Source of the DNA: Anaeramoeba flamelloides
Lineage: Eukaryota; Metamonada; Anaeramoebidae
Assembly: GCA_027625915.1 (NCBI GenBank)
Contig: JANTQA010000023.1
Span: forward strand, 6,510,001 to 6,574,000
Direction: 5' to 3'
DNA length: 64,000 nt
Positions 49,376-59,271 of this stretch are shown piece after piece; positions within the stretch are counted from its first letter, which is position 1, and each line of letters opens with the position of its first letter. A program made the position numbers and the translations under genes. Under the pieces are notes generated by a model that had not been told where the DNA came from, searched no databases, and saw nothing but the letters and a program-made list of their open reading frames with translations.

Positions 49376-52060
49376 TTATTTATTAATTAATAAATATTCC
49401 TTTAATAATTTACTCATTTGAACAGATTTTAAAAATTTAGGATAAGAATCGGATCCCATTAAATAATAAACGGATTCTTTGCATTCGTCAAAGATATGGT
49501 TGGTGATAGTATTATTCAAAATACTTTTTTCGCATTTTTCCAAAATTTTGCCATCGATATTGATCATATAGGTGGAATCTTTTTTGATAAAGTCGTCATA
49601 AATTTGCTTGGCCTTTTTCTGAATTTCTTCTTTCGATTTCACTTTGATATAGATTTTTTTAAATCTAATGACTTCGAGATAAAACAGCAAATTTTCTTGG
49701 CCATAGACCTCAACTAAGAATTCCATGAAATACTTTCTAGCAATTTCGTCTTGCATCAATTTCTCAAAGGGTATCAATTTTTCATTCTTGAACGATTGCA
49801 AACTTTCATTTTCATTGGGCAAATTACTATCCCTTTGATTAAGGCTATTGTGTCTGCTTCTAATTTTTTTTTTTAAAATTGGAGACGTTTTTTTATTTTT
49901 GATTTTGATCAAATTATTGATATTGATGTTGATATTTTTATTTTTATTTTTATTTTTATTTTTATTCTTGCTTGTCGTTTTGTTATCATTCTGATCATTA
50001 TTCTTATTTTTTTGGTTGCTATTCTTTTTCTGGTTCGAGTCTTTCTTTTTTCTTCTTCTCAGGAAACTGGTTTTCCTTGTTTTATCTTTTGTTTTTTTAT
50101 TTTTTTGATTATTCAAATTGCCCTTATTTCCCTTTTCTCTTTCGTTTTTTAAATTCTGTAGCTTTTCCTTGAGCATGTTAGCATACTGTGTCTGCACCTT
50201 TAATCCCTGCCCGATAATTTCCCTTTCTTGTTCCTTCTGTTTAAACAGGGAGTGGATTCTTTTGAAATACCCCTCGATGTGTGTAACTTTTGATTTTTCT
50301 TTGGAAATGAATTGCCCGAGGGACTCGCACATGTAATTCCTTACAAATTCCGTTAATGTATCCAATTCGTTTTTCATCTTCTCCATTTGCTTTTGATCAA
50401 ATTCTTCGTCGTGCTCCTTATTGGACTCCTTTTTCAACTCGTGGGCCATTGCTTTCAACCTCTCGTTTTCTCGTTTTTCTCTGAACAGGGCCTCCTCGAT
50501 TTTCCACCGTTCCTCCTTGTCTTCCTTTCGGATATTGGTTTCATTTGTTTGTAATTGCAGCAGTTTCTTCTCGAGCTTTGTTATTTGCTTTTCGCCCCTT
50601 TTCTGAAATTGCTTGATCTCATTTTGAGAGGTGTTCAGTTGGTTTTTTAATAAGGGGATCTTTGATTGGAAATCCTTGCTTCTGAGAATTAAATTTTCTA
50701 ATTCCTTTTCAATTTGCACTATTTTCTGGTTCTTTTCAAGATGGAGAATTTTTAATTGCTTGGCTTTTCGAATGTACTCAAATTTTTCATTTATCAGGGT
50801 TGTTAATTGTTGATCAGTTTTGAATAATTCTTCAACGCTTTTATTATACTTTCCAGAGCTTATTTCCTTTCCAATATTTGTAATTTGATTATTATTGTCC
50901 GAATCCTCATTGACATTTTTTGAAATGGCCTTGCGGTCATTATTTCCGTCACCTTTGGCATCCATTGGATTTTTATTACTGCTGTTGTTTTGGCTATTGC
51001 TTTGGTTCTTTTTGCTATCGCCCTTGCCCTTATTGTTATTAAGTTCATTTTGCTTTTTGTCTTGCAGTAATTCCAATTGTTGTATGTTTTTTATTTGATG
51101 TGTTTTTTGTTCAATGAATTTTTCTAATCTTTTTACAGCCACCTCAATGGGGTACATTTTCCTATTTTCAACAGCCAGCCTTCTTTTTAATGACAAAATT
51201 TTTTGTTCAAATTTCCAACATATTTCTTCTTGGTGTTTAATTTTGCTTCGTTGGTTTTCTTTTTTTTCCAAATTAGACTCGATGTTCATTTTGGTGTTAC
51301 TCAGCCAATCAATCTTGGCCTCGTTTTTCACATACTCCTCCTCTCTTTTCATAGACACCTGGATTGACCTTGCCCTTGCTTGCTCTGCTTTTTTTTTTTG
51401 GATGATTAGCAATTTGTTTAAATTCTGAGACTCCTGGATGATTTCCGTCCTTTTTTTGATTAGCAAATTTTTTAAATCTTTGACTTTCTTGATCCAGTCT
51501 GACGTTTGCTTGTGCTTAATTTTCGCATTGTTAATTAAACTGAGGATTTCCTTTTGTAATTCAAGCCCGTTTTTTTGTTTCTTATCCTTGTTCTCTTTGT
51601 CATTCCCATTTCCATTTTGTTGTTGATCATTCAACAATTTAAAATTGGTATTTAATCTCGTTCGAAACAATAATTCCTTTTGTTGGAATAATGTACTTTC
51701 CTTTTGGAGTGACTCCAAGACCTGCACCTCTTGGTTTTTTAAATCGCTATATTTTGTTGATAATTTTTTATACTCCTCCAATGCCCGAATCCGAAAGTCT
51801 GTTAAATTCTTTTGTTCGTCAATCGACAACTCTTCGATTTGGTAGAGGTTTGTCAGTGTTTTTTTTTCGATTATTAGCTCGTTTAATGCAGTTTTGTATC
51901 TTTGCTGTTCTTCGTTTAAGAGTTGTAATTCTCGTTCTAATTTTTGTTGTCTTTTGTCGTGGGCAATCTGAATTGTGTTACATAACTCTTTAAATTGAGT
52001 TAGCCCGTTTGTTAGTTTTTCAATTTGCAAAGACAGTCTTTTGTTTTTCTGTTCAATTTT
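49376..52060 (-). CDS. Coiled-coil protein with C-terminal RGS domain
   Basis: RGS domains accelerate GTP hydrolysis on G-alpha subunits. The frame is open from 52060 down to TAA at 49376 (about 894 codons). Residues ~1-340 and ~400-630 are long heptad-like coiled coils (ERELQLLNEEQQRYKTALNE; KIVQIEKELENLILRSKDF). They are split by an Asn/Ser/Lys-rich linker (~340-390) and followed by a basic low-complexity stretch with KNKNKNKNINININN (~650-730). The last ~130 residues are an RGS fold: FEKLMQDEIARKYFMEFL, VYGQENLLFYLEVIRFKK, IYDDFIKKDSTYMINI and a C-terminal SYPKFLKSV. The 5' end is unresolved: no ATG lies in the open frame before the coiled coil. An in-frame ATG at 52075 is cut off by TAA at 52063, so an upstream exon spliced at ~52048, or a sequence error, is likely. 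Confidence 0.85.
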   Translation of the reverse strand, partial: KIEQKNKRLSLQIEKLTNGLTQFKELCNTIQIAHDKRQQKLERELQLLNEEQQRYKTALNELIIEKKTLTNLYQIEELSIDEQKNLTDFRIRALEEYKKLSTKYSDLKNQEVQVLESLQKESTLFQQKELLFRTRLNTNFKLLNDQQQNGNGNDKENKDKKQKNGLELQKEILSLINNAKIKHKQTSDWIKKVKDLKNLLIKKRTEIIQESQNLNKLLIIQKKKAEQARARSIQVSMKREEEYVKNEAKIDWLSNTKMNIESNLEKKENQRSKIKHQEEICWKFEQKILSLKRRLAVENRKMYPIEVAVKRLEKFIEQKTHQIKNIQQLELLQDKKQNELNNNKGKGDSKKNQSNSQNNSSNKNPMDAKGDGNNDRKAISKNVNEDSDNNNQITNIGKEISSGKYNKSVEELFKTDQQLTTLINEKFEYIRKAKQLKILHLEKNQKIVQIEKELENLILRSKDFQSKIPLLKNQLNTSQNEIKQFQKRGEKQITKLEKKLLQLQTNETNIRKEDKEERWKIEEALFREKRENERLKAMAHELKKESNKEHDEEFDQKQMEKMKNELDTLTEFVRNYMCESLGQFISKEKSKVTHIEGYFKRIHSLFKQKEQEREIIGQGLKVQTQYANMLKEKLQNLKNEREKGNKGNLNNQKNKKTKDKTRKTSFLRRRKKKDSNQKKNSNQKNKNNDQNDNKTTSKNKNKNKNKNKNINININNLIKIKNKKTSPILKKKIRSRHNSLNQRDSNLPNENESLQSFKNEKLIPFEKLMQDEIARKYFMEFLVEVYGQENLLFYLEVIRFKKIYIKVKSKEEIQKKAKQIYDDFIKKDSTYMINIDGKILEKCEKSILNNTITNHIFDECKESVYYLMGSDSYPKFLKSVQMSKLLKEYLLINK

Positions 52061-54599
52061 TTATGTTTTTGTCATTAATATTTTTTTTTTTTTTTTGTGT
52101 TTTTTTTTTTTTTTGATTTTTGTTTTTTGTTTTTCGTTTTTTGTTTTTTGTTTTTCGTTTTTGAGAGTTGTTTTGTTTTTGGTTTTAAACAAAGAAGAAG
52201 AAAAGTGTTTAAAATTTTTTGTTTGCTGATTTTTTCTTTTGTTAAATTTTAATTCAAATTACAAATTGAAATTCATCGCTTGGTATCCTTTTTTGTAAAT
52301 TTGCAAAATTTGGTGGGCTTTGTAGAAATTTGCTATTAGATAACAAAGAACGGGTTGATCCAATAGAGTGTCTCCTTTTATGGTAATTCATGTTTTGGTT
52401 TCTCATCGAAATTGTTATCAAGTTTTTGGTTTTGGTTTTTTTTTATTTGTTGCTTGGGAGAAGGATAAAATGAAAAAAGATAAAAATTACAAAAAATACA
52501 AAGTTAATAAAAAAATGGGTTTGGTTAGGCTTTTTCGGACAGAACAAATGAGCAAATAACAAAAAATAAATAATCAGATTTCCTTTAGTATCGTTAGAAT
52601 AGACTTGTTTTTTTTTTTTCGCATGAGAATCAGAAAAAGAATTTTTGGATTTATGATGATTTATTTTTATTCCAGTTTTTGTAATTTTCCAGTGTAAAAA
52701 TGAAACCACAACCCACAAAGGTTTTAAGAAACCAAAGTAATTTGAACAAGTTCATTTACTTTTTATTGAATAAGAAATAGATTTTACTTTGCTCCTCCAA
52801 AACATAAAAATACTCTCATTTAACAACTTGACAATTTTCAAAATCAGTTATTAAACAAATTTCTTGATCAAAACAAGATTTTGTCTGTAATTTTTTTAGT
52901 TCTTGAAAAGGAAAAAAGTTTCATAAGATCAGAATAATAAATCCAGTTAAAGAGACAAATTTTTCCTTTTTTGAGAGAGGGCATTTTACGGGGTGTGTTC
53001 AAAAAACACTCTTTTTTTGTTAAATACTGAAGGAATACCAATAGGTGGAACAATTAGAAAAATAATCATTGCCAATAGCTGGAAATAAAAATTTGCAAAA
53101 ATGTAAACCCAAGTATTTGACAGAACTTTTAAACAACCTTAATCACACTTTTGGTATTCTTAGTTGACCATTTTTGAAAAAGGTCTGTCAAGGTAGTTTC
53201 AGGTATTTGATATAAAAAGGTATAAACTTTCACTTTAGTTTCTGTGTTCAAATTTTCAAAAATCCTTTCATTTCAAGCTTATTCGTTCCTCAAAAATAAA
53301 CGAACGAACAATGATAAAAAAAAACAAAAAATAGATACTCCAAATCACAATCTATTTGTTTGAAATTTCTTTTGGGAAATATTAAACATAAAAAAATTAA
53401 TCAAAGCAAAATTTATAGTAAATTAAGAATTATTATACCTATAAAAGGAAAAATGAAATAAAAAGAATAAAGATGGTAAATAAACAATTCTAATTATAAA
53501 ATATTTTTCGAAAAGAATGATTGTTTTTTGAATGTTTGATCAATTTTTTCTCCTTTTGATTAGTTCAAAATTCAACATATTTCCGAATTATTTTATGAAA
53601 AATCCATTTTCTTTCGACGGAATATTGAAATCTTATGATCTATGTAGGAAGTGGACAAAAATATACTTTGTAAATAAAACCACTAAGTTTTGAAATAACT
53701 TGTTTAAAAAATCTACTTAATTTTCGAAATAATTAATACAATAATTATTTTAACTTTCAAAATATATTTTCTTTGTATAACTCACAGCTCAAATCATTTT
53801 TTTTAATTTTGTTCATCAAAAAAATAAAAAGGAAATACCAACAAACTATTAACTTTTATATTAAATAATAAGAATATTTCTAATTTTACGAAAAAAAATA
53901 TTCAACGTGCTTATTAACCTTAGTGGGTAATAAACTTATTTTTTAACATATAATAGAATTCCTAAATAAAAATATCGGGATTCAGATAAATAAAGGGGGC
54001 TAATAACACCCCCCTTAAATTATTAAAAAAAAAAGAAATTAACTTTATTTTTTTTTTTTTATTTATTTTGAAGGTGGTTATTAAATTTAAGTCATTTGCT
54101 CTCTCTTTTTTTTTAATTTTTAAACTCGAAACAAAACCTAGGCACTTCACGGAATTAAATAAAGACAGCCGAATTTCTAAATTTTTATTTTGGAAAATTC
54201 AATTAATAATCAGCATTTTCTTCATCATTAACAAATGATATTATAATTAATGATTCTGTATTTTTAATTATATGTCATATTTTATTTTTATTTTTTTATT
54301 ATTTTGAATCAAATTCTTTCATCCCAATTATTTGATTTTCTTTATTGAAGGGGGGGTGCATAAAAAATAATTGATATCTTCTTTGATTTCTAATTTGAAA
54401 TATTTTTTGCATAAATTTCAACTTTTTTTTTATTTTATTATTATAAAAATAAGAATATGTATTTAGGTATTTTGTGATAATCATTAGTTTTTAGATGGAA
54501 GTAGAATCCTTCTATTTTAAATTATTATTCATTATTAGTTTTTTTTTTTAATTCAAGTAATGAAAAGGGGAATTTGTGAAATTTTTAATATATTTCTGA

Positions 54600-54800
54600 A
54601 ATTATTGATAAAAACCTCGAGGTAGATTTTCCAGAATTTTCGAGGGTGAGCACATTTTTCAAATTTCGAGTACTATCATTTACACGAAAATGAATGATTC
54701 AAATCATTTCTTTAATCAGACGCATAAATATTTTCATAAATACAAGAGTGGAATATATCCTTGTATAATATATTTTCATACCAACTAAAAAATTTAAATC
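54600..54800 (-). repeat. Dispersed repeat, copy 2 (inverted partner at 24295)
   Basis: Complement of the blocks seen at 24295-24465: GTGGAATATATCC, GTATAATATATTTTCATACC and AACTAAAAAATTT in this orientation. The outer ~80 bp diverge more. A family A palindrome begins just after its end at 54811. Confidence 0.7.
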
Positions 54801-54810
54801 AAAAAATTAA

Positions 54811-55009
54811 TACAGCCAGTTCCACTTTTAAAGCATAAACCTTCAACCTAATTTAAGGTACAATAAAAATCTCAAATTAAGGCACAAAATTCAGGTTCTA
54901 ATAAAATAAATTGTAAAAAAAAAATTACAAATTTTGTAACTTAATTTGAGATTTTTTTGTGACTTAAATTTTGTTGAAAGTTTATGCCTTAAAAGTGGAG
55001 CTGACTGTA
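54811..55009. mobile_element. Family A palindromic MITE
   Basis: Starts TACAGCCAGTTCCAC and ends GGAGCTGACTGTA. The arms carry the three-motif layout, with CTCAAATTAAGGCACAAAA best preserved. TA at both ends. Confidence 0.9.
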
Positions 55010-56750
55010 AGATTGATCAAGAAAAAAAAATAAAAATTATTTATTCCTTGATCTTAACTTCAAAATATGATACAGTTATTACTTCTTTAATTGGTTTTCT
55101 TTTTAATTCTCTAATGGTGATGCCTTTGTTTGTAAAATTTTTGATTAACAAATAAGTTCTGATTTTTATTTTGAAAGAATTTCCAAAATAATTTAAAAAT
55201 CCAATTTTTATTTAATTCTTTTTTTCTAGTTTTATTTCAGAAGATAGGATTTTTTTGAATTCCTCTTAAGAAATAAAGATTTATTGGATGGATTTGTTTG
55301 ATTTGGGAATTATTTCTTTTCCTATTAAATTGAGAACTAAAAATAATTCTGAATCTGATTATAATTTTTTTCTGAATTTTTCTTTTATTTTGGGTTGAAT
55401 ATTTTGTAACTGTTTTTGGATTCCTAGTATTCAACCCCTTTCTTTAATTTTTGAAATAGTGTCCTTTGTATTGATTTTTTTTATGATAAAAATATTTGAA
55501 AATTATATTGTGAAAGCAAATTTATAGAAAATTTTTTGTAAAATAATAATAAATAGTAATCGAATGAGAATTCAAGGGAACAACTTGTTTTTATTATTAC
55601 AAATTATTAAGAAATTTATGAAAAAAATCTTTGAAAATAGAATTTAACAGAATTTTTTTTTAATAATTGATTTCTACAAATTTATTTGTAAAGTTGATCT
55701 TTCGTGTTTAGTCTTCTAAAGGTTGAGATTTATTACAAATATACACATTTTGAAGTCTTTTTTAGGTTTAATCTTTGATTAATTTGGTACATTTCGATAA
55801 AAAAACTCTATATCCAAAAAATAATCTAATAAAACCAAATATTTTAATCCAAAAAAAAAAAAAAAATATTCTAAAAATCGAAAAGTGAAAGATTTAACAA
55901 GGTATTATTGTGTTTATTTTCACAAATAAAGCCTTTTGGATTGTATTTTGGTTTCAAAGTTTCAATATCTGGTTCCACTAAAAAAAAAAATATTTTTCAG
56001 TAAAGTTTACACAATTAAAATTCTTAAAATGGGTAAAATGTTTCTAATTCCTTAAAATAATTAAGTCTTATCAAATTTTTTACTATATTATTTTTTTATT
56101 CTGTTAAAATACCTTTATGTTTTTTTATGTTTTTTATTTATTTGTAAAATCAATATATTTTGCTTATAAACAGAAAACCCCAAGAAATCTAAAACACTCT
56201 ACAACAATTAAAGAATTTATTTCGCACTTTTCAGCATCATTATTTATTTATAATGTATTCTACCTGATTTTTTTAAAATATTCTTAACCTTTCTACCCAA
56301 AATCAATTATTATTAAATTTTAGATAAAATGATTTGTATTCTAATCTAATTATTTTAATTTATCATTTCATATTTTTGTTATCATTTTTAAAAAAATTTT
56401 AATTAATTGATATTTTTTGTAAATGAAGAAATTCTGTATTTTTGAAAAATTTTTATCTACTTTTGAGATTATGCCTTGGTCAAGTTTAACTTAATTTTTA
56501 TCAATTATACTGGGAGAAGGTACCTTAATTTTAAAAAAAAATATTACTTTTTTATTTAAGTGAATATCTATCATTTTGAAATGTTTTTGAGTTATATTAG
56601 ATATAAATTACACAAAAAACAGTTATTAAATTAATATACATTTGAAAATTTTTACTTTTTACCCATTTGATATTTTTTTGGGTAAAAATAAATTTTATTT
56701 TCTTCAAACTACAATAAATTCCCCCTTTAAGACCCAAATTATGAATGAAA

Positions 56751-56950
56751 TACAGCCAGTTTCACTTTTAAGGAACAAACTTTCAACAAAATTTAAGGCA
56801 CAAAAAAATCTCAAATTAAGGCACAAAATTTGGAATTTTTTTTTTAACAATTTATTTTACTAGAATCTGAATTTTGTGCTTTAATTTGAGATTTTTTTTG
56901 TGCCTTAAATTTCTTTGATAGTTTGTGCCTTAAAAGTGAAACTGACTGTA
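56751..56950. mobile_element. Family A palindromic MITE
   Basis: Starts TACAGCCAGTTTCAC, ends GTGAAACTGACTGTA; long arms with AAATTTAAGGCACAAAAA and complements. First of a cluster of three. Confidence 0.92.
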
Positions 56951-57075
56951 TAAATTATAAAAAATCTTAAATTAAGTTATATTTTTTGGGATTTTTTTTT
57001 CACATATTTAATTAGAATTCGAATTGTGTGCCTTAATTTGAGATTTTGTGGCATAAAAGTGGAATTCACAGTATA
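56951..57075. mobile_element. Decayed partial family A copy
   Basis: Contains ATTCGAATTGTGTGCCTTAA, then TTGAGATTTTGTGGC and AAAAGTGGAATTCACAGTATA, which match the right arm of family A. The left arm is mostly lost. It lies between two good copies. Confidence 0.65.
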
Positions 57076-57099
57076 CCCTTAAATTTTTCAAAAATTATA

Positions 57100-57300
57100 T
57101 ACAGTCAGTTCCACTTTTAAGGCACAAACTTTCAACGAAATTTAAGGCACAAAAAAATCTCAAATTAAGGCACAAAATTTGTAATTTTTTTTTTTTACAA
57201 TTTATTATACTAGAATCTGAATTTTGTGCCTTAATTTGAGATTTTTTGTGTGCCTTAAATTTCGTTGCAAGTTTGTGTCTTAAAAGTGGAACTGGCTGTA
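57100..57300. mobile_element. Family A palindromic MITE (best-preserved copy)
   Basis: Starts TACAGTCAGTTCCAC and ends GTGGAACTGGCTGTA. The left arm shows three TTAAGGCACAAA motifs 23-25 bp apart, and the right arm mirrors them around an A/T-rich loop with TATACTAGAATCTGAA. No coding capacity. Confidence 0.93.
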
Positions 57301-58622
57301 AATAGATCAAACTTTTCAAAACAATAATTCTATTTTCAAAAAATAAAATTTAAAGTAAACCTATCATTAAAGTAATGACATTTTCAGTGTATTATTCAAT
57401 TCCAAGAAAGTAATTTTTTTATTTTGAATTTGATATTAATTTTCTACATATATTAATTTTATGGTCCAAAAAAGATTTAGTATTGCATATTTTGAAAAGG
57501 TAAAAAAAGATTAACAAGTGTATATTACAAAGTCTATTGTTATTAGCTATTATTAATTAAATGATAACAAACTTTTTGATAGATTGTTTTGACTGTTAAA
57601 AAAAACAATATTTTTAAAATTATTTTCCTAAATCAGAATTTGATGAGGAAACTTTAATGATTAATATAAAATTTCTAATAAATCAGGTTTTAAAATTAAC
57701 ATATTGAGCTTTTTATTAAGTTTTAATATTATGTAACTTTTTTAAAAAATTTTATAATTGGGAAATGAAGTGTTAATATCTTAGTGTTTTTTGTTTTTTT
57801 TTGGGGGGGTATAAAGTGATGATAATTCTCAAGGGGTTAGCTTCTATCACTTAGAAGTTTAAAATGAAAGTATGTTGTAGTTGAATATAAATTATTAATA
57901 TGTTTTGAGTTTCAATTGTTTCTAAAAATTCTAGATTCTCAATTACCAAAAAATCGAAAAAAAAATTTTTTAAATTGTCAAAATTACAAGCATTCAAATT
58001 TTGATAAAAAAATAGTTTCTTGAAGTATATTTCCAAAATGCTTTGATTTCCTTCATTCATAAATAATTGTTTTCTCAAAGTACATAATCCCTTTAATTCA
58101 ATTTCATCCAATTTGTGTTTAGTTTTTAACACTCAAAATTTGAAAAGCTAAGCGTTTTGTAATAATCTATAGACCAAAAATCCTCATTTTAAAAATGAAA
58201 AAAATTCAATAAAAATCTTTCTGGGAACTCAAACACCAAGATTGGTTCTTCACAATTAACGCAGTTATTTTCAAAACTAGAATTCACATCAATTTAAATT
58301 GGATCTGGGTTTTACATTTTGGTGAAAATGTCAAGTTTTTCATTGTTGATTTTTTGAGATCAATTATTATTCACAGGTTGATCTGGTTTTTAATTTACCG
58401 TATTGTACTTATAAAAATATCTAAAAGTGTTTTTTTCACCATCCTAACTCATCTTAAAAAAAAAAGATAAGAAAAAATTAAATTTTAATTAACTTAGAAT
58501 TTAAATACGAGTAGAATCTTGTTCCACTTATTTTCTTTTAATTTTTAGGGGATTTTCTTAACTTTCGCTTTAAATTTTAAATTTGAGATGATTTGTTTAT
58601 TTTGAAAAAAAAATTGCTTATA

Positions 58623-59097
58623 CAGTAGTCAAAATAACCAGTGTAAAAAAATATAATGCGTGTTTCAAAATAAAAAGCGTGTTTTTTTGTTATAGTTGAC
58701 CAATACATTAACCAATCAAAGAAACCAATAATAAACCCTAAAAAAAGATGATATTAGTTTCTTAAAGTTCTATTATTTAAAAAGAAATACTAAAAATGAA
58801 GGATCAAATTGTAAAATTTATCTCAAAAAATAGAGTTAATTTTTAATAAAATTTTAATTATAAAAAAAAACAAAATTTCAAAAAAAATGAGAATATTATG
58901 GAAAATTTTCAACTATTTACTTGAATAATTTAAATTTTACTGAAAATCACCAGGCCTTTACTTTCAAAATTGATTTGAACTTAGGTATACTATTATTAGT
59001 AGATTGGATGTTGCCTTGGAACAAGAATAAAAAAAAGCACGGATAATATTTTGAAACACGGATTATAGTCGTTGTGAACGTTTTATTTTGATCACTG
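58623..59097. mobile_element. Family C Tc1/mariner-like MITE, 475 bp
   Basis: The left end is CAGTAGTCAAAATAA and the right end TTATTTTGATCACTG, with TA on both sides (58621-58622 and 59098-59099). Subterminal blocks GCGTGTTTCAAAATAAAAAG and AATATTTTGAAACACGGATT are also inverted. There is no transposase. It ends ~175 bp upstream of the EF-hand gene start, so it may lie in its promoter. Confidence 0.8.
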
Positions 59098-59271
59098 TAA
59101 TGTTATCCCCTTAAATTGTCAATAATCTTAAACAATGTTTTTTTGTTCAGACGTTTTGCTGTTTCAAGACTTAGAGATATCGTGTGGCAATTATTTGCGA
59201 AAATCGATTTGAACAGAAATTTACCGAATTCAAAAGAAATTCATTTTTTCTAATTCTTTTTCTTTCAATAA

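Larger units (their letters stand above)
52061..59271. other. 7.2 kb intergenic region with many MITEs
   Basis: No gene is supported. The left 500 bp is T-rich on the plus strand and would be the 5' region of the RGS gene. ~53400-54600 is plain AT-rich DNA, with a G-run/C-run word at ~53995 resembling the window start. Then come the inverted dispersed repeat (54600), family A copies (54811, 56751 and 57100), a family B-like end (~57830, AAGGGGTTAGCTTCTATCAC) and the family C element (58623). Confidence 0.6.
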
